NCBI RefSeq assembly: GCF_900112675.1
Contig: NZ_FOMQ01000004.1
Location: 1-64,000 of the forward strand
Origin: Paracidovorax konjaci
GTDB taxonomy: Bacteria; Pseudomonadota; Gammaproteobacteria; Burkholderiales; Burkholderiaceae_C
Reading direction: 5' to 3'
DNA: 64,000 nucleotides
The notes beneath the pieces are model-generated. The model was not told where the DNA came from and searched no databases. It saw only the letters and a list, made by a program, of their open reading frames with translations. The stretch's first letter is position 1; each line of letters opens with the position of its first letter. A program made the translations under genes and the position numbers. Of this stretch, positions 55,965 through 64,000 are shown in pieces.

Positions 55965-56251
55965 TCGATCACCTCGCCGCGCAGCAGGAATTTCGCCATC
56001 GCGGTGGAGCTGGCGAAGCCCAGCAGCGCGATGAGCAGCGCCGCCTCGAAGTAATGCGTGCTGCCGTAGTAGATGCCCAGCACCAGCATGGACAGCATGC
56101 CGCTCTGGTACATGCAGTCCAGCGCCAGCACGCGGTCCTGCGCCGAGGGGCCCTTGAGCATGCGCACCAGGGCGCACACGATCGCCAGGGAAAGCATCCC
56201 CAACGCGATGGGCAGGGCCCAGGAAAGCACGGGGCTGGTGGTCATCGTCAT
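55961..56251 (-). CDS. mnhF: Mrp/Mnh cation/proton antiporter subunit F
   Basis: The 96-residue protein has three membrane helices, with the family block MLKGPSAQDRVLALDCMYQS. Its start at 56251 overlaps the mnhE stop and its stop overlaps the mnhG start, both as ATGA. A second Met two codons on is less likely because it would not give the overlap. Confidence 0.88.
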   Translation of the reverse strand: MTMTTSPVLSWALPIALGMLSLAIVCALVRMLKGPSAQDRVLALDCMYQSGMLSMLVLGIYYGSTHYFEAALLIALLGFASSTAMAKFLLRGEVIE

Positions 56252-56742
56252 GATTCGAAGATCTCCATCAGGGGGCGCTCGTAGCGCTGCTTGACGTGGT
56301 CGATCACGGCCTGGGGGCTGTCGAGTTCGAGCACGTGCAGCATCAGCACCGACCGGTCCAGCGACAGTTCGGCCCAGGACGTGCCCGGTGTGATGCAGAC
56401 GATCACCGCCAGCACGGCCAGGCCGTTGGCATCGCGCAGGTCGAGCGGGATCTGCACGAAGCCCGGTGCGTGGGCGCGCCGCGACGGAAACGCCAGGAAG
56501 CGCACCACGTTCAGGTTGGACAGCGAGGTGTCCACCAGCACCGACACGGCCAGGCGCAGCACCGTGCCCGGGCGGCGCACGCGCACCGGCAGCGGCCGCA
56601 GGCCGCGCGTGAGCAAAGGAATGAGCACGCCCACCAGCACGGCCAGGATGATCTGGCCTGCGCCGAGCGACCGGTTGAGGAGCAGCCACATGCCGGCGAG
56701 CGCGATCGACAGCAGGGGCGCGGGGAAGAGCCGCTTCATCAT
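56248..56742 (-). CDS. mnhE: Mrp/Mnh cation/proton antiporter subunit E
   Basis: The 164-residue protein has two N-terminal membrane helices (about 8-50) and a cytosolic domain with NVVRFLAFPSRRAHAPGFVQ and VCITPGTSWAELSLD, typical of MnhE. Start codon 56742 overlaps the mnhD stop. Confidence 0.88.
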   Translation of the reverse strand: MMKRLFPAPLLSIALAGMWLLLNRSLGAGQIILAVLVGVLIPLLTRGLRPLPVRVRRPGTVLRLAVSVLVDTSLSNLNVVRFLAFPSRRAHAPGFVQIPLDLRDANGLAVLAVIVCITPGTSWAELSLDRSVLMLHVLELDSPQAVIDHVKQRYERPLMEIFES

Positions 56743-58550
56743 GGGGCGGACCCTCCCGGCGTGGGCATGCGAGCGGCAGCGCCTTCGGCCGCGGCACCCG
56801 CGGCCATGTCCACCGCCCTCCGCGCGCTGGCACCGGCGCCGGCGCCCTCGGGCGTGGCGGGCCCCGGCAGCGGACGGGCCGACATCACGGCATCGATGTA
56901 ACCGCGCGGCGCATGCAGCGCATTTGCCGTGGCCTGGGTGAATTGCATCACCGGCCCGGCCTGCAGCGCCAGCCCGATGCAGCCGGCCAGCAGCACGGCG
57001 ATGGGCACGCCTTCCAGCACGCGCAACTGTGGTGCGGGGCGGTCGTGCGTGGTCCAGAAATGCCGCATCCCGGTGCGCGTGAGCGCCAGCAGCGCCAGCA
57101 GCCCGGTGGCGATCAGCATGGTGAACAGCACCCAGCCCACGCTGCCGGTCTGCGCGCCGGGCGACACGCCCAGGCCCAGCGGGTTGAGGAGCGCGGTGAG
57201 CATCGCGAACTTGCCCACGAAGCCCGAGAGCGGCGGCAACCCTGCGATCACGAGCGTGCACAGCAGGAAGGCCAGGCCCAGGAACGCCGCGGCGGCGGGA
57301 ATCACGCGGCCCACGAGCACCATTTCCTGCTCGTCGAGGTTGAGGCGCTCGGTGGGCACCAGCTCGGGCGTGAGGAAGGGCGCGTCGTCGTCCAGTTCGT
57401 GCGGGGCCAGCGTGGAGCCGTCGTTGCGCCAGCGGTCGATGAGGTCGGTCAGCAGGAAGAGCGCGCTCACGGCCAGCGTGGAACTGGGCAGGTAGTAGAG
57501 CAGGCCCGCCGTGAGCAGGTTCTGCCCGAAGCCCGAGGCGGCCAGCAGCGTGCCGGACGAGAGGATGGCCGCGTAGCCGGCCAGCGTGGCGATGCGCTGC
57601 GAGCCCAGCATGCCGATCGCACCGAAGGCCATGGTGATGAGCCCGCCGCCGATGAGCCAGAGGCTGCCGAAATGCGCGGACGGCCCGGCCTCCTGGCCGA
57701 ACATCAGCGTCCAGAGCCGCAGGATGGTGTACACGCCCACCTTGGTCATCAGCGCGAAGAGCGCCCCGGCCGGCGCGCTGGCCGCGCTGTAGGCCGGCAC
57801 CAGCCAGAAGTTCAGCGGCCACACGGCGGCCTTGATGAGGAAGGCCGTCGCCAGGATACCCGCGGCGGTGTGCAGCAGCCCGCGGTCGGCGTCGGCCACG
57901 TGCGGGATGGTCTGCGCGAGATCCGCCATGTTCAGCGTGCCCGTGATGCCGTAGAGCATCGACACGCCGATCAGGAACAGCGAGGACGCCGCGAGGTTGA
58001 CCGCGATGTAGTGCAGGCCCGCCTGCACGCGCACCCGCCCCGAGCCGTGCAGCAGCAGCCCGTAGGAGGCGGCCAGCATGATCTCGAAGAAGACGAACAG
58101 GTTGAACAGGTCGGCCGTGAGGAAGGCCCCGGCCAGCCCCATGAGCTGGAACTGGAAGAGCGGATGGAAGTGCACGCCCGCACGGTGCCAGCGCGCTGCC
58201 GCGAAGACGATGGCGCAGGCCGCGATGGCGCTGGTGAGCACCAGCATGAGCGCCGAGAGCCGGTCCAGCGCCAGCACGATGCCGAACGGCGCCGGCCAGT
58301 TGCCCGGCAGGTACACGCCCATCGTCACGGGCTTGCCGCTCTGGTGCGTCCAGAACAGCAGCGCCAGCGACACGCCCAGGCCGATCAGCGTGGACACCAG
58401 GTTCATGCCCAGCTTGAGCCGCTGCCGCTCCTCGCGCAGCAGCAGCATGAGCGCCGCGGTCAGGAGCGGCAGCATGATGGGCGCGAGCATCAGGTGCGGC
58501 ATCAGCGCCGCGACGGCCTGCGACCACTGGGCCTGGAGGGCGGCGTTCAT
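56739..58550 (-). CDS. mnhD: Mrp/Mnh cation/proton antiporter subunit D
   Basis: The 603-residue NuoN/NuoM-like membrane subunit has about 14 helices. Conserved segments include FLTADLFNLFVFFEIMLAAS and AFLIKAAVWPLNFWLVPAYS with the key helix Lys. The C-terminal ~50 residues are Gly/Ala-rich, a tail not typical of the family. It is one of the proton-moving subunits. The start lies 43 bases after the mnhC stop. Confidence 0.9.
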   Translation of the reverse strand: MNAALQAQWSQAVAALMPHLMLAPIMLPLLTAALMLLLREERQRLKLGMNLVSTLIGLGVSLALLFWTHQSGKPVTMGVYLPGNWPAPFGIVLALDRLSALMLVLTSAIAACAIVFAAARWHRAGVHFHPLFQFQLMGLAGAFLTADLFNLFVFFEIMLAASYGLLLHGSGRVRVQAGLHYIAVNLAASSLFLIGVSMLYGITGTLNMADLAQTIPHVADADRGLLHTAAGILATAFLIKAAVWPLNFWLVPAYSAASAPAGALFALMTKVGVYTILRLWTLMFGQEAGPSAHFGSLWLIGGGLITMAFGAIGMLGSQRIATLAGYAAILSSGTLLAASGFGQNLLTAGLLYYLPSSTLAVSALFLLTDLIDRWRNDGSTLAPHELDDDAPFLTPELVPTERLNLDEQEMVLVGRVIPAAAAFLGLAFLLCTLVIAGLPPLSGFVGKFAMLTALLNPLGLGVSPGAQTGSVGWVLFTMLIATGLLALLALTRTGMRHFWTTHDRPAPQLRVLEGVPIAVLLAGCIGLALQAGPVMQFTQATANALHAPRGYIDAVMSARPLPGPATPEGAGAGASARRAVDMAAGAAAEGAAARMPTPGGSAP

Positions 58551-58593
58551 GCGCGGCCTCCCGCGGTGCGGCGCTGCGGCGTACGGGGCCCGG

Positions 58594-58959
58594 TCATGGC
58601 ATCTCCTGCACGTCGTGCGAGAGCGAGCCGTCCACGTGGTCGGTGCCCGACATGCCGCGCGACGCCAGCAGCACCACCAGGAACAGCGCCGTCATGGCGA
58701 ATCCGATCACGATGGCGGTGAGCACCAGCGCCTGGGGCATGGGGTCGGCATAGTGCTGCAGATCCTGCGGAATGCCTTCGACCAGCACGGGCTCCTTGCC
58801 CACCGCCAGGCCCAGGCGGCCCATGCTGAAGATGAACAGGTTCACGGCATAGGAGAGCAGCGCCAGGCCCATGATGACCTGGTAGGTCCGTGGGCGCAGC
58901 ACCAGCCACACGCCGGAGCCGGCGAGCACGCCGATCGCGACGGCAAGAACGATTTCCAT
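58594..58959 (-). CDS. mnhC: Mrp/Mnh cation/proton antiporter subunit C
   Basis: The 121-residue NuoK-like subunit has three membrane helices (VLAGSGVWLVLRPRTYQVIM; MPQALVLTAIVIGFAMTALF). Its ATG at 58959 overlaps the stop of the mnhA/B gene by one base (TGATG). Confidence 0.9.
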   Translation of the reverse strand: MEIVLAVAIGVLAGSGVWLVLRPRTYQVIMGLALLSYAVNLFIFSMGRLGLAVGKEPVLVEGIPQDLQHYADPMPQALVLTAIVIGFAMTALFLVVLLASRGMSGTDHVDGSLSHDVQEMP

Positions 58960-61900
58960 CAGCGGTTTCCTCCGGGGGCGGTGGCGGCGGCTCCGCCCTG
59001 CGCGGCGGCCACGGCGGCCGGCGTCTTCTGTTCGGCCGCCTGCGCGGCCTCGGGGGACTGGGCCGATTCCTCGGCCTCCCGCTCTTCCGCCAGCCGCGCG
59101 TGGTAGCGGTGGCCGCGCACCGATTGGTGGGCGATGGCCGTCAGCATCAGCAGCGTGGCGCCCACCACCAGCGAGAACACGCCGATGTCGAAGAACAGCG
59201 CACTCGCCAGGTGCACGTCGCCCACCACGGGCAGGTGCAGGTGCGCGGTGTGGCTGGTGAGGAAGGGGTAGCCGAAGAAGAGGGCGCCTGCCCCGGTGCC
59301 CAGCGCGAAGAGCAGGCCGGTCGCGATCCAGCGGCGCGGATAGAGCGCCAGGTGCGCCTCCACCCATTGCGTGCCCGAGATGATGTACTGCAGCAGCAGG
59401 CCCACCGACAGCACGAGCCCGGCCACGAAGCCGCCGCCGGGCTGGTTGTGGCCGCGCATGAACATGTAGAACGACACCAGCAGCGTGAAGGGCAGCAGCA
59501 GGCGCACCAGCACTGCCGGCACCATCAGGTAGCCCACGGCGGTGTCCGCCGCGTTGCGCGGATTCAGCAGGTCGGTCTGGAGGTCGGCCGGCATGTTGCG
59601 CTGCTGCTCGGGCAGGTCCATCGTTTCGCGCGCGGGGCGGAAGCGCCGCAGCAGCGCGTACACGGTGAGCGCCACGATGCCCAGCACGACGATCTCGCCG
59701 AACGTGTCGAAGCCGCGGAAATCCACCAGCATCACGTTGACCACGTTGGTCCCGCCACCCTCGGTCAGCGCACGTTCCAGGAAGAAGGTGGAGGTGCTCT
59801 CGGGGAAGGGGCGGCTCATCATCACATAGGCCAGCCAGCCCAGGCCGCCGCCCGCGAGCAGCGAGATCAGCAGGTCGCGTGCGCGGCGCACGCGCGGCAG
59901 GCCGACCGGCGGCGCCACCGTGCGCAGGCGTTCGTCGCGCCGCGGCAGCCAGCGCAGCCCGAGCAGGATGAGCACGGTGGTCACGATCTCCACCACGATC
60001 TGCGTGAGCGCGAGGTCGGGCGCAGAGAACCAGAGGAAGGTGATGCAGGTGCACAGCCCCGCGCCGCCCAGCAGCGCCAGGGCCGCCAGCCGGTGGTACT
60101 TGGCCTGCCATGCAGCGCCCACCGCGCAGATCGAACCCACCGCCCAGAGCACCACGAACGTGGGCGACAGCGGCAGCGTGCCCCGGTCGCCGAGCAGCAG
60201 GCCGCGCGTCCAGAGTGGCAGCGTGGCGGCCACCAGCGCGGCGCAGACCAGCCACAGCATCTGCCACTGCAGGCGCGGCGTGCCGAGCATGCGGCGGCCC
60301 CGGTAGCCGGCGAGGGTGAGCAGCGTGAACAGCGCTTCGAAGATGCGCTTGCCGCTCACGCGGTAGATGAGCGGTGCGGCGTCGATGCGGCCCGCCTCGC
60401 GCTGCTTGCGCAGCAGCATGTAGAGGGCGGTGCCGCCTGCCAGCGCGATCAGACTCATGACGAACGGCGTATTGAAGCCGTGCCAGATCGCCAGGCTGAA
60501 TTCCGGCATGGTGCCGCCGACCACCGGCCGCGCCGCGGCATCCAGGTAGTTGCCCACCGACCAGGCCGGCAGCGTGCCGACCACCAGGCAGGCGAGCACG
60601 AGCAACTCGACCGGCACCCGCATCCAGTGGGGCGGCTCGTGCGGCTCGCGCGGCAGGTCCTCGGCCTTCGGGCCCCAGAACACGTCCACCGTGAACCGCA
60701 GCGAGTACGCCACGCTGAACACGCCCGCCAGCGTGGCCGCGACGGGCAGCGCGATCGCGATGAAGGGCGATGCCTCGAGGAAGACAGTCTCGGCGAAGAA
60801 CATTTCCTTGGAGAGGAACCCGTTGAGGAGCGGCACGCCGGCCATCGCCGCGCTGGCCACCATGGCCAGCGTGGAGGTCACGGGCATCATCCGCCGCAGC
60901 CCGGACAGCCGCCGGATGTCGCGCGTGCCGCTTTCATGGTCCACGATGCCGGCCGCCATGAAGAGCGAGGCCTTGAACGTGGCGTGGTTCATGATGTGGA
61001 ACACCGCCGCCACGGCCGCCAGCGGGCTGTTGAGCCCCAGCAGCAGGGTTATCAGCCCCAGGTGGGAAATGGTCGAATAGGCCAGCAGCCCCTTCAGGTC
61101 GTGCTGGAACATCGCCGCGTAGCCGCCGATGAGCAAGGTGCAGACGCCTGCGCCGCCCACGATCCAGAACCAGGGCTCGGTGCCGCCCATCACCGGCCAC
61201 ATGCGCGCCAGCAGGAACACGCCGGCCTTCACCATCGTGGCCGAATGCAGGTAAGCCGACACGGGGGTGGGCGCGGCCATCGCGTTGGGCAACCAGAAGT
61301 GGAACGGGAACTGCGCGCTCTTGGTGAGCGCGCCCAGCAAAACGAGCACCAGCGCGGTGAGATAGAGCGGGTGCGCCCGCACCATCTCGCCGGCGGCCAG
61401 CACCCGGTCCAGGTCGTAGCTGCCCACGATGTGCCCCAGCACCAGCACGCCGGCCAGCAGGCACAGCCCGCCCGTGCCGGTGACCGTGAGCGCCATGCGC
61501 GCACCGCTGCGCGCATCCTTGCGGTGGTGCCAGTAGCCGATCAGCAGGAAGGAGAAGAGGCTGGTCAGCTCCCAGAAGAAGACGAGCTGGATGAGATTGC
61601 CCGAGAGCACCACGCCGGTCATGGCCCCCATGAAGGCGAGGAAGAACGAGAAGAACCGCGGCACCGGATCGGCGGCGGACATGTAGTAGCGCGCATAGAG
61701 CACCACCAGCGAGCCGATGCCCAGCACCAGCATGCAGAACATCCACGCGAATCCATCCATGCGGATGACGAGGTTCAACCCCAGATCCGGCAGCCACGCA
61801 ATCTCCTGCCGCACGACGCCGCCGGCTGCCACCTCGGGAAAATAGAGCGCCGCCTGCACCGCACAGAACACCGCCACCGCGCCGGCGAGCGTGGATTCGG

Positions 61901-61979
61901 TGTTGCGTGCGTTCGCTGGAAGCACGGCCGCCAGCAGGCTGCCGATGAAGGGCAGGAGGACGAGGAGGATCAGGGGCAT
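58959..61979 (-). CDS. mnhA: Mrp/Mnh antiporter, fused subunits A and B
   Basis: The 1006-residue protein joins the NuoL-like A subunit with an MnhB domain at its C-terminus (GYLMVPAVLVRLLLPFTLLV; FYMFMRGHNQPGGGFVAGLV), as in many proteobacterial Mrp systems. The A part has FFWELTSLFSFLLIGYWHHR and FWLPNAMAAPTPVSAYLHSA with the conserved Glu and Lys of the proton path. It is the first gene of the A(B)CDEFG operon, which exchanges Na+ or K+ for protons and supports pH and salt tolerance. Confidence 0.92.
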   Translation of the reverse strand: MPLILLVLLPFIGSLLAAVLPANARNTESTLAGAVAVFCAVQAALYFPEVAAGGVVRQEIAWLPDLGLNLVIRMDGFAWMFCMLVLGIGSLVVLYARYYMSAADPVPRFFSFFLAFMGAMTGVVLSGNLIQLVFFWELTSLFSFLLIGYWHHRKDARSGARMALTVTGTGGLCLLAGVLVLGHIVGSYDLDRVLAAGEMVRAHPLYLTALVLVLLGALTKSAQFPFHFWLPNAMAAPTPVSAYLHSATMVKAGVFLLARMWPVMGGTEPWFWIVGGAGVCTLLIGGYAAMFQHDLKGLLAYSTISHLGLITLLLGLNSPLAAVAAVFHIMNHATFKASLFMAAGIVDHESGTRDIRRLSGLRRMMPVTSTLAMVASAAMAGVPLLNGFLSKEMFFAETVFLEASPFIAIALPVAATLAGVFSVAYSLRFTVDVFWGPKAEDLPREPHEPPHWMRVPVELLVLACLVVGTLPAWSVGNYLDAAARPVVGGTMPEFSLAIWHGFNTPFVMSLIALAGGTALYMLLRKQREAGRIDAAPLIYRVSGKRIFEALFTLLTLAGYRGRRMLGTPRLQWQMLWLVCAALVAATLPLWTRGLLLGDRGTLPLSPTFVVLWAVGSICAVGAAWQAKYHRLAALALLGGAGLCTCITFLWFSAPDLALTQIVVEIVTTVLILLGLRWLPRRDERLRTVAPPVGLPRVRRARDLLISLLAGGGLGWLAYVMMSRPFPESTSTFFLERALTEGGGTNVVNVMLVDFRGFDTFGEIVVLGIVALTVYALLRRFRPARETMDLPEQQRNMPADLQTDLLNPRNAADTAVGYLMVPAVLVRLLLPFTLLVSFYMFMRGHNQPGGGFVAGLVLSVGLLLQYIISGTQWVEAHLALYPRRWIATGLLFALGTGAGALFFGYPFLTSHTAHLHLPVVGDVHLASALFFDIGVFSLVVGATLLMLTAIAHQSVRGHRYHARLAEEREAEESAQSPEAAQAAEQKTPAAVAAAQGGAAATAPGGNR

Positions 61980-62079
61980 GTGCGGAACATTCTACGGGGA
62001 AGGTCCGCGCAGACCGCTATGAAAACCCGAGCAGACTCCGGTGTATGGACGCCATGCGCGGCACCTCCGGTGCCCTGCT

Positions 62080-62469
62080 TCAGAGCCCCGTGCCGGCGCC
62101 TGCGCGGGAGGCTTTCGGCAGGGGCGCTGGCAGCGGCGCCAGCGCTGCGCCGCCCACGGTCAGCCCCTCCTGCGACAGCCGTGCTGCCGACTGCCGGCCC
62201 ATGCCCGGGACGCGTGCGATGAGATCCTGCCAGTCGGTGAACGGCGCTTGTGCGCGCTCCTGCAGGATGCGGCGGGACATCGCGGGCCCGATGCCCCGGA
62301 TGCCATCGAGTTCGGCCACCGAGGCGGTGTTCACGTCGGTGGCGAATGCGGCTGCGGGCCAGAGCGCTGCGCACAGCGCGAGCGCCGCAGCGGTGCGGCC
62401 AAGCCCCGTGACCCTGCCCACGCGGAATCGCTGCCCGGCGCTCGCGGGGCGGACGGGGGTGCGGCTCAC
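62080..62469 (-). CDS. comEA: ComEA-like helix-hairpin-helix protein
   Basis: The 129-residue protein has a signal peptide (core AAALALCAALWPAAAFA) and one ComEA-type double helix-hairpin-helix domain (VNTASVAELDGIRGIGPAMS, then LIARVPGMGRQSAARLSQEG) that binds double-stranded DNA, as in competence or periplasmic DNA capture. The GTG at 62469 is preferred because it forms a GTGA overlap with the lapB stop; longer frames upstream only shadow lapB. Confidence 0.75.
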   Translation of the reverse strand: MSRTPVRPASAGQRFRVGRVTGLGRTAAALALCAALWPAAAFATDVNTASVAELDGIRGIGPAMSRRILQERAQAPFTDWQDLIARVPGMGRQSAARLSQEGLTVGGAALAPLPAPLPKASRAGAGTGL

Positions 62470-63623
62470 AGTTCCTCGACCCGGCGGGCGGGGTAGCTGT
62501 CCCAGCTCTGGCAGCCCGGGCACTGCCAGAAATGCTGCCGCGCCTCGAACCCGCAGGCCGCGCAGCGGTAGCGCGTCAGCGGCTTCGCGGCCTGGTCCAG
62601 CGCGCGCTGGACCTGGGGGTGGAATTCCTCGTGCTCCAGCGTCTCCTGTGCCAGCCACTTGGCGGCCGCCACCAGGGACGGCTCCTTGTCGAGGTGGCGC
62701 ACGTACCAGTCGCGCGCCGGGCGGGCCGGGTCGGCTGCGGCGCTGTCCATGGCGACGATGGCATCGAGCACGTCCAGCGAGGGCGCGCGGGCGTAGTGGT
62801 CCTGCAGCAACTGGTAGGCCTCGGCCTGGCGGCCTGTGGCGTTGGCCAGCTCGATGAGCAACGGGGCCGCGAGCGGCAATGCGCCGGGCGACTGCTGCGC
62901 CAGTTCCTGCAGCGTGGCCAGGGCCGCATCGGACTGGCCGCGGCGCTGCTGCAGGCGGGCGAGTTCGATGCGCGGGCGCGGTGCTTGCGGCGCGGCCGAT
63001 ACGGCCTCGTCGAACTGGTGCTGGGCGGCTTCCAGTTCGCCCTGGGCTGCGCGGGCGAGCGCCTGCTCGCAGAGGTAGTGGGCCTGCCGGGTGCTGAAGT
63101 CGCCCTGGTGCGAGCCATGCATCTTGCGTGCGATGGCCGTGGCCTGCGGCCAGTCCCGCGAGCGCTCGTAGATGGCCAGCAGCGCCATGCGTGCCTGGCT
63201 CTCGAACGGCGTGCCTTCCAGCCGCTGCAGGGCATCCTCGGCGCGGTCGAGGAGGCCGGCTTTCAGGAAGTCGAGCGCCAGCGCGTGCTGGGCGCGTTCA
63301 CGGTCCGTGCGGCTCAGGTCCCCGCGCGACAGCAGGTGCTCGTGCACGCGCACCGCACGGTTGTATTCGCCGCGGCGGCGGAAGAGGTTGCCGAGTGCGA
63401 AGTGCAGTTCGGAGGTGTCGGGGTCGTTCTGAACGGCTTCGATGAAGGCATCGATCGCCTGGTCCTGCTGTTCGTTGAGCAGGTAATTGAGTCCCTTGAA
63501 ATAGGCCTTGGGCGCGCGCCGGTTTTCCTCGCGCAGTTGCCGCAGGTCGAAACGGGAGGCCAGCCAGCCCAGCACGAATGCCAGCGGCAGCCCCAGCAGG
63601 AGCCAGCTCAGGTCAAATTCCAT
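62466..63623 (-). CDS. lapB: Lipopolysaccharide assembly protein LapB (YciM)
   Basis: The 385-residue protein has an N-terminal membrane anchor (MEFDLSWLLLGLPLAFVLGW), about nine TPR repeats (NYLLNEQQDQAIDAFIEAVQ; LGNLFRRRGEYNRAVRVHEH) and a C-terminal rubredoxin-type zinc knuckle (YRCAACGF with CPGCQSWDS). LapB guides FtsH to degrade LpxC and tunes LPS synthesis. ATG at 63623 lies 11 bases inside the end of lapA, so the two are coupled. Confidence 0.92.
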   Translation of the reverse strand: MEFDLSWLLLGLPLAFVLGWLASRFDLRQLREENRRAPKAYFKGLNYLLNEQQDQAIDAFIEAVQNDPDTSELHFALGNLFRRRGEYNRAVRVHEHLLSRGDLSRTDRERAQHALALDFLKAGLLDRAEDALQRLEGTPFESQARMALLAIYERSRDWPQATAIARKMHGSHQGDFSTRQAHYLCEQALARAAQGELEAAQHQFDEAVSAAPQAPRPRIELARLQQRRGQSDAALATLQELAQQSPGALPLAAPLLIELANATGRQAEAYQLLQDHYARAPSLDVLDAIVAMDSAAADPARPARDWYVRHLDKEPSLVAAAKWLAQETLEHEEFHPQVQRALDQAAKPLTRYRCAACGFEARQHFWQCPGCQSWDSYPARRVEEL

Positions 63624-63954
63624 GGACGGGCGGCTGCTGCTGAAGGTCGACGGTGGGCGCGGGTGGGTTGAGCGGGCTGCCGGTGGAGGCCGGGCCCGGC
63701 GCTGCGGCGGGGCCGGGTGGCAGCGCGGCCTCGGCGCGGCGCGCGGCGCGCAGGTGCTTCCACCAGCGTGGCACCATGCCCAGCACACCTACCGCCACGC
63801 CCAGGGTGAACGCGGCAAGCACCACCAGCACGAGCGGGGCGCTCCAGTGCGTGCCGAAAAAGAAGTGCACCGTCGCATCCTGCTGGTTGTTCAGCGCGAA
63901 GGCGAAAAGGGTGAAAAAAATGGCCGCCTTCAGCAGCCACAGGAGGTATTTCAT
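63613..63954 (-). CDS. lapA: LapA-domain protein
   Basis: The 113-residue protein has two membrane helices (YLLWLLKAAIFFTLFAFALN; APLVLVVLAAFTLGVAVGVL), the LapA pattern, and a Pro-rich C-terminal tail. The ATG at 63954 has GGGGAG upstream and is preferred to an in-frame ATG at 63966. LapA works with LapB in LPS biosynthesis control. The gene overlaps lapB by 11 bases. Confidence 0.88.
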   Translation of the reverse strand: MKYLLWLLKAAIFFTLFAFALNNQQDATVHFFFGTHWSAPLVLVVLAAFTLGVAVGVLGMVPRWWKHLRAARRAEAALPPGPAAAPGPASTGSPLNPPAPTVDLQQQPPVHGI

Positions 63955-64000
63955 GCGTCTCCCCAATGGTGGGGCGATTCTACGGGCTGGTCCGGGCCGC

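Noticed and set aside
58890-62222. Plus-strand open frame of 1110 codons antisense to the mnhA/B and mnhC genes
   Set aside because: Low-complexity His/Gln/Arg-rich translation opposite a clear Mrp subunit A/B gene.

Overview
The window joins two kinds of DNA. Positions 31,547-64,000 are very GC-rich chromosomal backbone with a gene order and style typical of a Comamonadaceae betaproteobacterium, most like Acidovorax/Paracidovorax: bfd-tonB-exbB-exbD-hemP iron genes, a PHB phasin, a TRAP transporter, an Mrp/Mnh antiporter operon and lapA-lapB. Genus is inferred from gene content only. Positions 1-31,546 are one end of an integrative and conjugative element (ICE) that resembles the Tn4371 family. 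Its tyrosine integrase lies next to the junction, and the element runs off the left edge of the window, so the traG/trb mating-pair genes are not visible.

ICE layout from the junction leftwards: integrase, a YhcG-type nuclease gene coupled to it, a radC-like gene, an AAA-ATPase defence-type islet (25.9-28.2 kb), DUF932, parB, DUF736, a three-gene XRE/unknown/TIR islet (20.0-21.5 kb), DUF2958, a DUF2285 remnant, a small HTH protein, repA, parA, a ribbon-helix-helix protein, DUF2840, traF peptidase, a candidate oriT region and the relaxase. Next comes cargo: an operon of a FrnE-like DsbA protein, two SMR pumps and a deaminase, with its likely MarR regulator (10.2-12.75 kb). Then a divergent tripartite RND efflux locus (1.0-10.1 kb) whose operon also carries a patatin-like lipoprotein and a type II NADH dehydrogenase. 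At the far left an IS5-type element has cut a LysR regulator gene.

Four ICE backbone genes (parA, DUF736, DUF932, radC) carry frameshifts and DUF2285 is truncated. The relaxase, integrase, repA, parB and all cargo read open, and no chromosomal gene in the window looks frameshifted. The element may therefore be decaying, or the indels may be sequence errors confined to this part.

The most interesting parts for follow-up are: the XRE/unknown/TIR operon, with a 10-bp inverted repeat that covers its first start codon; the AAA_13 (PrrC/RloC-like) gene with a CxxC motif; the three matching TGCATG-NN-CATGCA operators that tie the MarR gene to the FrnE-SMR-SMR-deaminase operon; and the RND operon with built-in phospholipase and NADH dehydrogenase genes.

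Chromosomal layout: a lipoprotein; a Bax-inhibitor-1 family protein; a GlcG/HbpS-like protein; hemP, exbD, exbB, tonB, a 24-residue membrane peptide and bfd; phasin and a divergent thioesterase with PhaR-like sites between them; gamma-glutamyltransferase; pncB; a 2-hydroxyacid dehydrogenase; rmuC; an MFS transporter; a LOG-family protein; crcB; TRAP dctM/dctQ/dctP; an M14-type peptidase diverging from a fused hydantoinase/5-oxoprolinase; mnhG-F-E-D-C-AB; a ComEA-like protein; lapB; lapA.
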